The position numbers were made by a program, and so were the translations under genes. The notes under the pieces are model-generated. The model was not told where the DNA came from and did not search any database. It saw only the letters and a program-made list of their open reading frames with translations. 64,000 bases of DNA from an uncultured Clostridia bacterium (GTDB lineage Bacteria; Bacillota; Clostridia; Oscillospirales; Ruminococcaceae), in the NCBI GenBank assembly GCA_947307175.1, contig CAMZIK010000003.1, forward strand, positions 1 to 64,000, given 5' to 3'. Of the stretch, positions 34,577 through 43,146 are shown piece after piece. The stretch's first letter is position 1; each line of letters opens with the position of its first letter.

Positions 34577-35020
34577 ATGATAGCATATCGCACAATGGAC
34601 ATTTCCGACTACGAACAGGTATACGATCTATGGCTGTCCTGTGCTGGAATGGGACTGAATAACTTGGACGATTCAGAAGAAGGAATACAGCGGTTCCTGA
34701 ACAGAAACCCCAAGACCTGCTTTGTTGCGCTGGCAGAGCAAACGGTGATCGGAGTGATAATTGCAGGCAACGACGGAAGAAGAGGCTATATCTACCACAC
34801 AGCCGTCGATCCCGATCACAGACATCAGGGAATTGCCACAGAGCTTGTAAACAAAGCTATGGACGCATTAAAAAAGCTAGGTATCAACAAAACTGCTCTG
34901 GTTGTTTTTTCAAAAAATACAGACGGAAATGCCTTCTGGGAGAAAAGCGGTTTTACCTCACGTCAGGATCTTGTTTACCGCAACAAGACAATTACCGAAA
35001 TGGTCAGAATAGACACATGA
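34577..35020 (+). CDS. GNAT family N-acetyltransferase
   Basis: 147 residues, a single GNAT domain. Motif A (acetyl-CoA pyrophosphate loop) is TAVDPDHRHQGIATELVNKA (Q-x-x-G-I-A form), and motif B ends with NAFWEKSGFTSRQDLVYRNK. AGGAGAG precedes the ATG. Substrate cannot be predicted. It is not an ArgA substitute on sequence, because the pathway here already has the bifunctional ArgJ. It may have been inserted into the arg block together with the repeat upstream. Confidence 0.9.
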   Translation: MIAYRTMDISDYEQVYDLWLSCAGMGLNNLDDSEEGIQRFLNRNPKTCFVALAEQTVIGVIIAGNDGRRGYIYHTAVDPDHRHQGIATELVNKAMDALKKLGINKTALVVFSKNTDGNAFWEKSGFTSRQDLVYRNKTITEMVRIDT

Positions 35021-35048
35021 ACCCAAGAATAGATCAAAAGTGGTGAGA

Positions 35049-36563
35049 ATGTTGAAAAAAAGACTATTTACACTTATTATGTGTGCAGCTATGCTGTTTG
35101 CATCTTGCGGTACAACAGACAGCAGCGAGGATACTCAGGCAGCGACTTCATCAAAGACAGGAGTTATCAGGAGCAGTGAGCGTCAGAAACTTGTCGAAAA
35201 CATTGAAAGCGATAAAAAGCCAGAGCTTATAAAAGTTGAGTTTTCGGGCATCTGCAAAGATGAAATAAAGCATCACGCAAGATTATCCGACATATATGAA
35301 ACAGACTACCGCCACAACGGAGTCGTCGGGCTTATCGGTTCTCCAATAGAGTTAAAATACGACAGCGTTGATGAAGCGCAGATAACCTTCTACTACGACA
35401 AAACGCAGCTTAGAGGTATACCCGAAAAGAACCTGCTGCTCATGTGCTACGCAAATGAAAACGAGTCATACAAGGAGGTAAAAAGCGCAAAGCTGGACAC
35501 CGCAGCGTGTACAGTCTCAGCTCCTATCAGCGAACAGGGAGTTTATCTTCTTTTAGACGCTTACACATGGTACAGTACATGGGGAATGGACGCTTCGCAG
35601 TATGCGTATGATGTAGATAAAACATCATTTGATACCGACTGGGAAAGAGAATGTGACACGGGAAGTATAATGAAGCTTGCCGATAAGGACTGGGCAAAGA
35701 AAAATGCACCCGATTTCCACGTTTCAACTCCCGAGCAGCTCGCATCAGCAGTCTACTATGTCAACGGCGTGAACTCGACATACGGAAAAGTGAATATTAC
35801 GCTTGAAAAAGACATCGACCTTACAGGCTACGACTGGAGACCAATGGGCTGGAACAAAGCCAACAATCACGGTTTCAACGGAATTGTCAACGGAAATAAT
35901 CACATCATAAAAGGCATGAAGATAAAGTGTGACTATGAACAGTGCGGATTCATCGGCTATGGTATGAATGTGACCGTAAAGGATATAAGCTTTATAAACG
36001 CCGATGTTACTGGTACACATTCTACGGGCATAGCAGGCGGAGAGATATACGGCACAAGCGTCTGGACAAACGTTTTTGTACAAGGCAAAGTCTCAGGCGG
36101 CGGCGAGTACGGTGCTATCGTCGGCAGAGAGTCAGCCATCACCTTCAAAGACTGCTCCGCCGATGTAACTGTTGACGGAAAGCCTTTCGATTACTTCTCA
36201 AACAGACAAAAACACACTGCCGAGACCCCTGTCGTTGAGTATTACCACCTTAAACGCCTTCCTGACGGAGTTATCGTGCGTGATGACCGCAAAGACATGG
36301 AATGCACATGGCATATAGAGCTTGACGGAGTTCAGATACTTGAACGTGGCACTACAGACCCTCGCACTGGCGAACCTGAGCTTGAACTTCCTACTGATGT
36401 CCAGTGGCTGAAAGGAACAGAGGGCAAGCATACAATATACCTTGTCTCTTATATCGACGGCGGCTACGTCAGAGTCAGCAACATCATCGAATATGAGGGA
36501 ACAGGACTTGACGATAAACAAACTACTCAGAAAACAGTAAAAGGAAGTATCAAAACCAATTAA
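35049..36563 (+). CDS. Lipoprotein with beta-helix (GLUG-like) region
   Basis: 504 residues. Lipoprotein signal (LIMCAAMLFASCG). About 60-180 are beta-rich. About 225-390 read like a right-handed beta-helix with GLUG-type turns: NITLEKDIDLTGYDWRPMGW, HGFNGIVNGNNHIIKGMKI, GIAGGEIYGTSVWTNVFVQG. The C-terminal 100 residues form another beta domain. The start at 35049 follows a GTGGTGAG site. Probably exported and membrane-tethered. No enzyme motif seen. It lies 16 bp before argJ. Confidence 0.75.
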   Translation: MLKKRLFTLIMCAAMLFASCGTTDSSEDTQAATSSKTGVIRSSERQKLVENIESDKKPELIKVEFSGICKDEIKHHARLSDIYETDYRHNGVVGLIGSPIELKYDSVDEAQITFYYDKTQLRGIPEKNLLLMCYANENESYKEVKSAKLDTAACTVSAPISEQGVYLLLDAYTWYSTWGMDASQYAYDVDKTSFDTDWERECDTGSIMKLADKDWAKKNAPDFHVSTPEQLASAVYYVNGVNSTYGKVNITLEKDIDLTGYDWRPMGWNKANNHGFNGIVNGNNHIIKGMKIKCDYEQCGFIGYGMNVTVKDISFINADVTGTHSTGIAGGEIYGTSVWTNVFVQGKVSGGGEYGAIVGRESAITFKDCSADVTVDGKPFDYFSNRQKHTAETPVVEYYHLKRLPDGVIVRDDRKDMECTWHIELDGVQILERGTTDPRTGEPELELPTDVQWLKGTEGKHTIYLVSYIDGGYVRVSNIIEYEGTGLDDKQTTQKTVKGSIKTN

Positions 36564-36578
36564 AAAGAGGAATGTAAA

Positions 36579-37853
36579 ATGAAACAGTTTGAAGGATTCA
36601 AATATATCGAAGGCGGCGTCTGCGCCGCACAGGGATTCAAGGCAAACGGTCTTTACTGCGGTATCAAAGACCCGCACGCCGCACCTGACGGCAACGAAAG
36701 CCCGATAAACAATATGAAAAACGACCTGTGCCTTGTGACATCAGATAAGATGTGCAATGCAGCCGCCGTGTTCACACAGAACAAAGTCAAAGGCGCACCG
36801 GTAACCGTGTCGCAGAAAAACCTTGCTGCAACAGGCGGAAAAGCACAGGCTTTCATTCTCAACTCCAAGAACGCAAACACCTGCAACGCTGACGGCGAAC
36901 AGAAAGCTTTCAGAATGTGCGAACTTGTCGCTGAGAGAATGAACATCAAGCCCGAAGAAGTGCTGGTTGCACAGACAGGCGTTATTGGACAGATCTTCCC
37001 TATCGAGCCTGTCGAAAGAACGATAGATACGCTTTTCGCAGGTCTGGGCTATGACAAGAACCTCGAAGCCGCAACTGCTATAATGACTACCGACACAGTC
37101 AAGAAAGAGGTTGCTGTCGAGTTTGAGATAGGCGGAAAGAAATGCCGTCTCGGCGGTATGGGCAAGGGCAGCGGAATGATCCATCCGAATATGGCGACCA
37201 CCCTTAACGTCGTAACGACAGACTGTGCCGTAAGCGCAGAAATGATTCAGAAAGCTCTCAAAGAGAACGTAAAGATAACCTACAACTGCCTGTCGGTAGA
37301 CGGAGACCAGTCCACCAACGACACCCTTGCTGTAATGGCAAACGGTCTTGCAGGCAATGATGAGATAACCGCAGAGGGCGAGGACTTTGAAGTTTTCAAA
37401 AAGGCTCTTTACATCGTAATGATGAATATCACCCGTATGCTTGCCAAGGACGGCGAGGGTGCGACCAAGCTGCTCGAATGTACCGTAAGCGGAGCAAAAG
37501 ACCTTGATACTGCAATAATCATCGCAAAGAGCGTCATCTGCTCTCCCCTTTTCAAATGTGCAATGTTCGGCGCAGATGCAAACTGGGGTCGTGTGCTTTG
37601 TGCGATAGGATATGCAGAGGCAGAGTTTGATATAAACAAAGTCGATGTAAAGCTCTGCTCAAAAGCAGGCGAGGTACATGTCTGCGAAAACGGATCAGGT
37701 GTTGAGTTCTCGGAGGAGACCGCAAAGAAAGTCCTGCTCGAAGACGAGATACAGATACTTGTCAGCGTAGGTGACGGAAACGGCGAAGCAACAGCCTACG
37801 GCTGCGACCTGACATACGATTACGTTAAGATAAACGGAGATTACAGAAGCTAA
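36579..37853 (+). CDS. argJ: Bifunctional ornithine acetyltransferase / N-acetylglutamate synthase
   Basis: 424 residues. Transfers acetyl from N-acetylornithine to glutamate, closing the acetyl cycle. Recognisable stretches are IKDPHAAPDGNESPINNMKN-type N-terminus, FTQNKVKGAPVTVSQKNL, and the self-cleavage region KGSGMIHPNMATTLNVVTTD, where cleavage occurs before the Thr nucleophile. AGAGGAAT is upstream. With argJ present, a separate argE or argA is unnecessary. Confidence 0.97.
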   Translation: MKQFEGFKYIEGGVCAAQGFKANGLYCGIKDPHAAPDGNESPINNMKNDLCLVTSDKMCNAAAVFTQNKVKGAPVTVSQKNLAATGGKAQAFILNSKNANTCNADGEQKAFRMCELVAERMNIKPEEVLVAQTGVIGQIFPIEPVERTIDTLFAGLGYDKNLEAATAIMTTDTVKKEVAVEFEIGGKKCRLGGMGKGSGMIHPNMATTLNVVTTDCAVSAEMIQKALKENVKITYNCLSVDGDQSTNDTLAVMANGLAGNDEITAEGEDFEVFKKALYIVMMNITRMLAKDGEGATKLLECTVSGAKDLDTAIIIAKSVICSPLFKCAMFGADANWGRVLCAIGYAEAEFDINKVDVKLCSKAGEVHVCENGSGVEFSEETAKKVLLEDEIQILVSVGDGNGEATAYGCDLTYDYVKINGDYRS

Positions 37854-37912
37854 TAGCAATAAAAATCAAGACAGAATAAAGAACAAAAGAAAAACAAAAA
37901 GGGGAGAATCAG

Positions 37913-38788
37913 ATGTATTACAAGAATTACGGTATCAACGGCGAACTCGAAAAAATGTTCAACAAGCCTGTGAACAAAAACGTCAGCCTTGAAGAGAACC
38001 AGCGAATAATCAATCTTTACAGAGCATTTCTTCTCAAGGACGAAAGAGTGATGTTTGAGTGTGCGGGCGAAGTCCCGAAGCAGAAAAAAAAGCACACCAA
38101 GATATTCAAGCATTATTTTGACCTGCGTTCAATCATTATCGGTATCATCATTCTTATCTCCGCTGCCGTGCTGTTCGTGATGTGGATGGGCGATACCTCA
38201 AGAACAATACTCATCGTGCTGGCTCTTGCCTTCCCTTTCGTTTACGCAACAGGCGTCCTGATCTACTGGCAGGTCATCGACCAGAGCCCCGATCTTGAAG
38301 CGATAGGAAAGATAAAATATCTCATCACAGACAGAAGGATAATCGCAAGACACAAAGAAGATGTTGATATTACAGACATTGAGCGTATCCTGTATGTTCT
38401 GCCCGAAAAAAGAGGCAGAAACATCGGCAACGTCATCTTTGCTACCGACGAGCCTGACTTCCCTGTTATCTTCGGAGGAGCATATCAGCACAGCGGAATC
38501 TATATGACAAGAGATTTTTCGACTGCCTTTGAGATAATCAGAACGCTTATCATGGACAGAGACAGACGAAATGAATTTATAAACGAAAACAGCCCCGAAT
38601 ACGAAAGGATCAAACAAGCCTCAGGACCGGTCAGAAAGTTCCAGAGAACTATCGTGACCGATTACGGCGAGGGACTGCACAAACAAAAGGTAAATGCGGA
38701 AATGGACGAGCTTGAGCTGCCCGATCAGCTGACAATGGACGCTCTGCTTGCCACAGACGAGGATTATAAACAAGACAGTGAGGAGTAA
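37913..38788 (+). CDS. Membrane protein with PH-like domain, unrecognised
   Basis: 291 residues. Two membrane segments at about 73-110 (IIIGIIILISAAVLFVMWM, IVLALAFPFVYATGVLIYW), then a segment in the style of bacterial PH domains (IKYLITDRRIIARHKEDVDI then TDIERILYVLPEKRG), and a charged C-terminal helical tail. GGGGAG precedes the ATG. It sits between argJ and argB and ends 6 bp before argB, so the two are translated from one message. Confidence 0.75.
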   Translation: MYYKNYGINGELEKMFNKPVNKNVSLEENQRIINLYRAFLLKDERVMFECAGEVPKQKKKHTKIFKHYFDLRSIIIGIIILISAAVLFVMWMGDTSRTILIVLALAFPFVYATGVLIYWQVIDQSPDLEAIGKIKYLITDRRIIARHKEDVDITDIERILYVLPEKRGRNIGNVIFATDEPDFPVIFGGAYQHSGIYMTRDFSTAFEIIRTLIMDRDRRNEFINENSPEYERIKQASGPVRKFQRTIVTDYGEGLHKQKVNAEMDELELPDQLTMDALLATDEDYKQDSEE

Positions 38789-38794
38789 TGTAAA

Positions 38795-39652
38795 ATGGAA
38801 CTGAAAAACAATATGCGCTCTCAGGTGCTTATCGATGCCCTGCCGTATATCCAGAAATATCACGATAAGATAGTTGTGGTAAAATACGGCGGAAACGCTA
38901 TGACCAACGACGAGCTGAAGGACGCTGTAATGAATGACATCGTGCTTCTGAGCATGGTAGGCATCAAGGTCGTGCTCGTTCACGGCGGAGGTCCTGAGAT
39001 AAATGCAATGCTCAAAAAAGTCGGCAAGGAAAGCAAGTTTATCGGTGGTCTGAGATATACCGATGAGGAAACTATCGACATCGTTAAGATGGTACTGTGC
39101 GGCAAGGTAAATAAAGAACTTGTAAGTTCTCTTCAGACACACGGCGGCAAAGCACTCGGTCTTTGCGGCTGCGACGGTCAGATGATCGTTGCACAGAAGC
39201 TCACGGGAGATGTTGACCTGGGCTATGTCGGCGACATCAAGAAGGTCACCACAAAACCGATATTGGATGCACTGAATAACGGCTATGTTCCAATAATCTC
39301 CACTGTCGGCATCGGCGAGGACGGACACAGCTACAATATCAATGCAGATACAGCAGCTTCACGCATCGCTGCCTGCCTCAGAGCAGAAAACCTTATCCTT
39401 ATGACAGACATCGTCGGTCTGCTTGAGGATAAAGACGATGACTCCACCCTTATCCCTACTGTAAATGTCAGCGAAGTGCCTTACCTTAAAAAGAAAGGCA
39501 TCATCAGCGGCGGCATGATACCTAAGATAGACTGTTGCGTGGAGGCTGTCAGACGAGGCGTCAAGAAGACAGTTATCATCGACGGAAGGATACCTCACTC
39601 AATACTCATCGAGCTGCTCACCAACGAAGGTATCGGCACGCAGTTCATCTGA
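38795..39652 (+). CDS. argB: Acetylglutamate kinase
   Basis: 285 residues of the amino acid kinase fold. KIVVVKYGGNAMTNDELK (phosphate-binding Lys and Gly loop), LVHGGGPEINAMLKKVG, and NINADTAASRIAACLRAENL. Phosphorylates N-acetylglutamate and is often feedback-inhibited by arginine. The N-terminal helix preceding the kinase fold (SQVLIDALPYIQKYHDK) is the kind found in arginine-sensitive enzymes, so inhibition by arginine is plausible. Confidence 0.97.
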   Translation: MELKNNMRSQVLIDALPYIQKYHDKIVVVKYGGNAMTNDELKDAVMNDIVLLSMVGIKVVLVHGGGPEINAMLKKVGKESKFIGGLRYTDEETIDIVKMVLCGKVNKELVSSLQTHGGKALGLCGCDGQMIVAQKLTGDVDLGYVGDIKKVTTKPILDALNNGYVPIISTVGIGEDGHSYNINADTAASRIAACLRAENLILMTDIVGLLEDKDDDSTLIPTVNVSEVPYLKKKGIISGGMIPKIDCCVEAVRRGVKKTVIIDGRIPHSILIELLTNEGIGTQFI

Positions 39653-39664
39653 CAAGATAATATC

Positions 39665-39928
39665 ATGGACGAAAAAAGCAAAAAGACCGCCCTGACGATA
39701 ACGACCATAGTCACCCTTTGCTGCCTGCTGTTTGCATTAACGCTGGGGGTGCTGTCAAGATTCATGGCGGTAAGCGATGTATTCTATTATATACTCGCCT
39801 ATATTGCACTGTTTTCGATGCTGACCGATGCCTGTATACGTAAGAAAAAGCTTGCACGATTCTTTATGGTGATCATATATAGTGCATGCATACTTCTGAT
39901 AACACTGTTCATCTTTTTCAGGAAATAA
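39665..39928 (+). CDS. Small membrane protein, unrecognised
   Basis: 87 residues with three membrane segments (LTITTIVTLCCLLFALTLGV, VFYYILAYIALFSML, FMVIIYSACILLITLFIFF). It begins 12 bp after argB with no clear ribosome site and ends 13 bp before the next gene, so coupling to argB translation is likely. Function unknown. Confidence 0.65.
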   Translation: MDEKSKKTALTITTIVTLCCLLFALTLGVLSRFMAVSDVFYYILAYIALFSMLTDACIRKKKLARFFMVIIYSACILLITLFIFFRK

Positions 39929-39941
39929 CGGGAGTGACCAT

Positions 39942-40343
39942 ATGAATGCAAAGCTTGAATACTGCGGGAATTATCTTGAAATAGCGAACTTCAGGTACTA
40001 TCCCGAAGAAGAAAACAGAGGCAACCCATACAACACCGATTTTGATATAAAAGTCGTTTCGGACGGTTTCTCTGGTTATTCTCAGTACTGGGAGTATGAC
40101 CACAGGGAGCTTGCAGACTTCATCGGACAGCTTGAGGATCTTATGTATGCAAGGGTAAACGAGGTCGTGCTTCAGGAGATAGGCGTAGGTCAGAGGATAT
40201 TTTTCAAAGGTGACGGTCAGGGACACATCAGCGTGTCGGGAACTATACACAGCGACAATGTAATATCGCAGTCGCTGACCTTTGAGTTTGTCACCGACCA
40301 GACCGTGTTCCCGTCATTTATAGCTCAACTAAAAGAATTGTAA
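39942..40343 (+). CDS. WapI-type immunity-like protein
   Basis: 133 residues, soluble, beta-rich. The order 'LEYCGNYLEIANFRYYP ... FDIKVVSDGFSGYSQYWEYD ... ELADFIGQLEDL' resembles the WapI-like group of small proteins that neutralise contact-dependent toxins. No toxin gene lies beside it, so it would be an orphan. GGGAG precedes the ATG. It is placed between argB and argD. The family call is tentative. Confidence 0.6.
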   Translation: MNAKLEYCGNYLEIANFRYYPEEENRGNPYNTDFDIKVVSDGFSGYSQYWEYDHRELADFIGQLEDLMYARVNEVVLQEIGVGQRIFFKGDGQGHISVSGTIHSDNVISQSLTFEFVTDQTVFPSFIAQLKEL

Positions 40344-40369
40344 AACAAATCATTTTGGAGGAAAGGAAA

Positions 40370-41554
40370 ATGAATACCATAGAAAAATTCAACCAGCACG
40401 TTATGGCGACCTACGGACGCCTTGACATCGTGCTTGATAAAGGCAGCGAGCAGAACGCTGTCGCCGAGGACGGAAAGGAGTATATCGACTTCGGTTCGGG
40501 CATCGGCACAAACAGCCTCGGCTACTGCGATAAGGACTGGGCTGATGCTGTCTGCGCTCAGGCAAGGAGCATACAGCACACATCAAATTACTATTATACC
40601 AAAGTACAGGCTGACTTTGCCGCAAAGCTTTGCGATGCCACAGGCTATAAGAAAGCCTTTTTCGGCAATTCGGGAGCAGAGGCAAACGAGTGCGCAATAA
40701 AACTCGCAAGAAAATACAGCTTCGATAAGTACGGCAAGGACGCACAGAGGAATATCATCATCACTCTTGTGAACTCTTTCCACGGCAGAACGCTCGCTAC
40801 CCTTTCCGCAACAGGACAGGACGTTTTCCACAACTATTTTTTCCCGTTCCTTGAAGGCTTCGTGAACGTCGAGGCAAATAACATCGACGACCTGAAAGCA
40901 AAGCTTTCCGAGAACAAAGGCAAGGTCTGCGCCGTAATGTTTGAGTTCGTTCAGGGCGAAGGCGGTGTCTGCCCGCTGACAAAGGAATTCGTTGATGCGA
41001 TATTTGAGGAGTGTGAAAAGGACGATATACTCACGATCGCAGATGAAGTCCAGACAGGTATCGGCAGAACAGGCGCTCTGCTCACATCTCAGCTGTTCGG
41101 CGTAAAACCGAATATCACCACTCTTGCAAAGGGTCTTGCAGGCGGCGTTCCGATAGGTGCCTGCCTTGCCGATGAAAGCTGCTGCGACGTGCTTACCAAA
41201 AGCACACATGGCTCGACCTTCGGCGGAAATCCTCTCGCCTGCGCAGGCGGAAGCGTAGTCATCGACAAGGTCACAGATCCGGATTTCATCGCAGAGATAA
41301 ACAAGAAAGCCGAGTATTTCAGGGCAAAGCTTGCAGAGATAGACGAGGTCGAGGGCGTTGACGGAATGGGTCTTATGCTCGGCGTAAGGCTCAAAACTAA
41401 AAAGGCTGCGGATATACTTGTAAAGTGCGCAGAAAACGGACTTCTGATACTTACCGCAAAGGATAAGCTTCGTTTCCTGCCACCGCTGAATATCTCATAC
41501 GAAAACATCAAAAAGGGAATGAAGATTCTCAAAGATATACTTGATGAAAAATAA
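40370..41554 (+). CDS. argD: Acetylornithine aminotransferase
   Basis: 394 residues, class III PLP aminotransferase. FGSGIGTNSLGYCDKDW, the PLP phosphate region FFGNSGAEANECAIKLARKY, the Asp of IADEVQTGIGRTG, and the Schiff-base Lys in TTLAKGLAGGVPIGA (about 249). Converts N-acetylglutamate semialdehyde to N-acetylornithine. ATG 40370 follows GGAGGAAAGG, and an in-frame TTG at 40355 overlaps that site and is rejected. argF follows 13 bp downstream. Confidence 0.97.
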   Translation: MNTIEKFNQHVMATYGRLDIVLDKGSEQNAVAEDGKEYIDFGSGIGTNSLGYCDKDWADAVCAQARSIQHTSNYYYTKVQADFAAKLCDATGYKKAFFGNSGAEANECAIKLARKYSFDKYGKDAQRNIIITLVNSFHGRTLATLSATGQDVFHNYFFPFLEGFVNVEANNIDDLKAKLSENKGKVCAVMFEFVQGEGGVCPLTKEFVDAIFEECEKDDILTIADEVQTGIGRTGALLTSQLFGVKPNITTLAKGLAGGVPIGACLADESCCDVLTKSTHGSTFGGNPLACAGGSVVIDKVTDPDFIAEINKKAEYFRAKLAEIDEVEGVDGMGLMLGVRLKTKKAADILVKCAENGLLILTAKDKLRFLPPLNISYENIKKGMKILKDILDEK

Positions 41555-41567
41555 GGAGGAAAACAAA

Positions 41568-42476
41568 ATGGATCACTTACTTAAACTGCTTGACCTTTCA
41601 AAAGAGGAGATAATCGACATCATCAATCTTGCCGACCAGCTCAAATACGAAAACAAGAACGGCATCGAGCATAAGATACTCAAAGGAAAGACTCTCGGAA
41701 TGATATTCCAGAAGTCCTCTACCCGTACAAGAGTTTCGTTTGAAACGGGTATGTATCAGCTCGGCGGACAGGCACTGTTCCTTTCAAACCGTGACCTTCA
41801 GATAGGCAGAGGCGAACCTGTTCAGGATACCGCACGAGTTCTTTCACGCTACATCGATGGCATAATGATCCGTACCTTTGAGCAGAAAGAGGTCGAGGAC
41901 CTTGCAAACTACGGCTCTATCCCGATAATCAACGGTCTTACAGATTTCTGCCACCCATGTCAGGTGCTTGCTGACCTTATGACTATCCGTGAGTTCAAGG
42001 GTCGTTTTGAGGGCTTGAAGATGTGCTATATCGGCGACGGAAACAACATGGCTAACTCCCTTATCGTCGGCGGTCTGAAAGTAGGTATGCAGGTCTCTGT
42101 TGCCTGCCCTAAGGACTATCAGCCCGATGCGCAGGTGCTTGAATTTGCAAAAGGCTACGGCGATATGTTCTCAATGACAGATGTTCCGCTTGAAGCTGCA
42201 AAGGACGCAGATGTGCTGTTTACAGATGTATGGACATCAATGGGCGAAGAAGCCGAGACCGAAAAGCGCAAGCTCGCTTTCAAGGGCTATCAGATAAATG
42301 ACGAAATAATGGCTGCCGCAAAGCATGACGCTATGGTCCAGCACTGCCTGCCTGCTCACCGTGAGGAGGAGATCACCGAAAAGGTATTCGAGGCTCACGC
42401 AAACGAGATATTCGAGGAAGCAGAAAACCGTCTCCATGCACAGAAAGCCGTTATGGTCAAAGTCATGGGCGAATAA
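41568..42476 (+). CDS. argF: Ornithine carbamoyltransferase
   Basis: 302 residues. Carbamoyl-phosphate loop QKSSTRTRVSFETG (about 45-58), FCHPCQVLADL (about 127), and the ornithine loop VQHCLPAHREEEI (about 260). Makes citrulline. ATG 41568 follows AAGGAGG. Last arg gene of the block; a strong hairpin (42495-42523) follows the stop, after which an unrelated sigma gene begins. Confidence 0.97.
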   Translation: MDHLLKLLDLSKEEIIDIINLADQLKYENKNGIEHKILKGKTLGMIFQKSSTRTRVSFETGMYQLGGQALFLSNRDLQIGRGEPVQDTARVLSRYIDGIMIRTFEQKEVEDLANYGSIPIINGLTDFCHPCQVLADLMTIREFKGRFEGLKMCYIGDGNNMANSLIVGGLKVGMQVSVACPKDYQPDAQVLEFAKGYGDMFSMTDVPLEAAKDADVLFTDVWTSMGEEAETEKRKLAFKGYQINDEIMAAAKHDAMVQHCLPAHREEEITEKVFEAHANEIFEEAENRLHAQKAVMVKVMGE

Positions 42477-42494
42477 CTATATCCGTATTTTTCT

Positions 42495-42523
42495 GGGGAA
42501 CTCTTTTTTGAGAAGGGTTCCCC
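42495..42523 (+). repeat. Family II-like hairpin, short copy D, after argF
   Basis: 11-bp stem GGGGAACTCTT / AAGGGTTCCCC around a TTTTGAG loop. It matches hairpin 1 of family II and is followed by a degenerate ATTTCAGAAGCACTCT strip like CTTTCAGAAACCTTTT of copy B. It may double as a terminator, though the T run is poor. Confidence 0.6.
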
Positions 42524-42612
42524 TTAACTTATTTCAGAAGCACTCTGTCACTTTTCTGTCCTCATGCTCGTTTATATTATATGAAACGTTTCAATAAAGG
42601 TGGGATATTCAA

Positions 42613-43146
42613 ATGACCGACAAGGAGTTAGCCGGGCTGCTTTCGCAGGATGCAGACAAAGGACTTGCCGAAGCGGTAAAGCTGTACAGCGGATATGTCT
42701 ATAAGATAGTCCTCACACGGCTTTCGGGCATCTGTGCAAAAGAGGACATAGACGAGGCTGTAAGCGATATTTTCTTCAAACTGTTTTCTGCCGCAAAAAG
42801 CGGAACGGCTTTTACAAGCGTAGGCGGTTATCTTTCAGTTATCGCTCAGAGACATTGCATCGACCTTTTCAGAAAACACACAGGCAAAGCACAGACAGTA
42901 CCGCTTGAAGAAATAGATGAGCTTTCGACCGAGGAAGATATATCAGCCGAAAGCTCATCCGAGCTTATGGCTGCGATAAAAGCACTTGGCGAACCCGATA
43001 CGCAGATATTCCTGCGCAGGTATTTCTTCGGGCAGCGCAACAAAGATATAGCGCAGGAGCTTGGAATGAACTCCGCAGCGGTCAACAAACGGATTTCCCG
43101 TGGACTGGTCAGACTAAGAGAAATACTGAAGGAGGGAGAAAGATGA
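42613..43146 (+). CDS. ECF-type RNA polymerase sigma factor
   Basis: 177 residues. Sigma-70 region 2 at about 20-90 (AKEDIDEAVSDIFFKLFSAA, ISVIAQRHCIDLFRKH-like YLSVIAQRHCIDLFRKHTGK) and region 4 at about 115-170 (LRRYFFGQRNKDIAQELGMN, AAVNKRISRGLVRLREIL). Its TGA overlaps the next ATG (ATGA, 43143-43146), the classic layout for a sigma factor and its anti-sigma. The inducing signal is unknown. Confidence 0.9.
   Translation: MTDKELAGLLSQDADKGLAEAVKLYSGYVYKIVLTRLSGICAKEDIDEAVSDIFFKLFSAAKSGTAFTSVGGYLSVIAQRHCIDLFRKHTGKAQTVPLEEIDELSTEEDISAESSSELMAAIKALGEPDTQIFLRRYFFGQRNKDIAQELGMNSAAVNKRISRGLVRLREILKEGER

Noticed and set aside
34577-35020. GNAT gene as the missing N-acetylglutamate synthase
   Set aside because: The pathway has a full bifunctional ArgJ, and the GNAT sequence shows only generic acetyl-CoA motifs.
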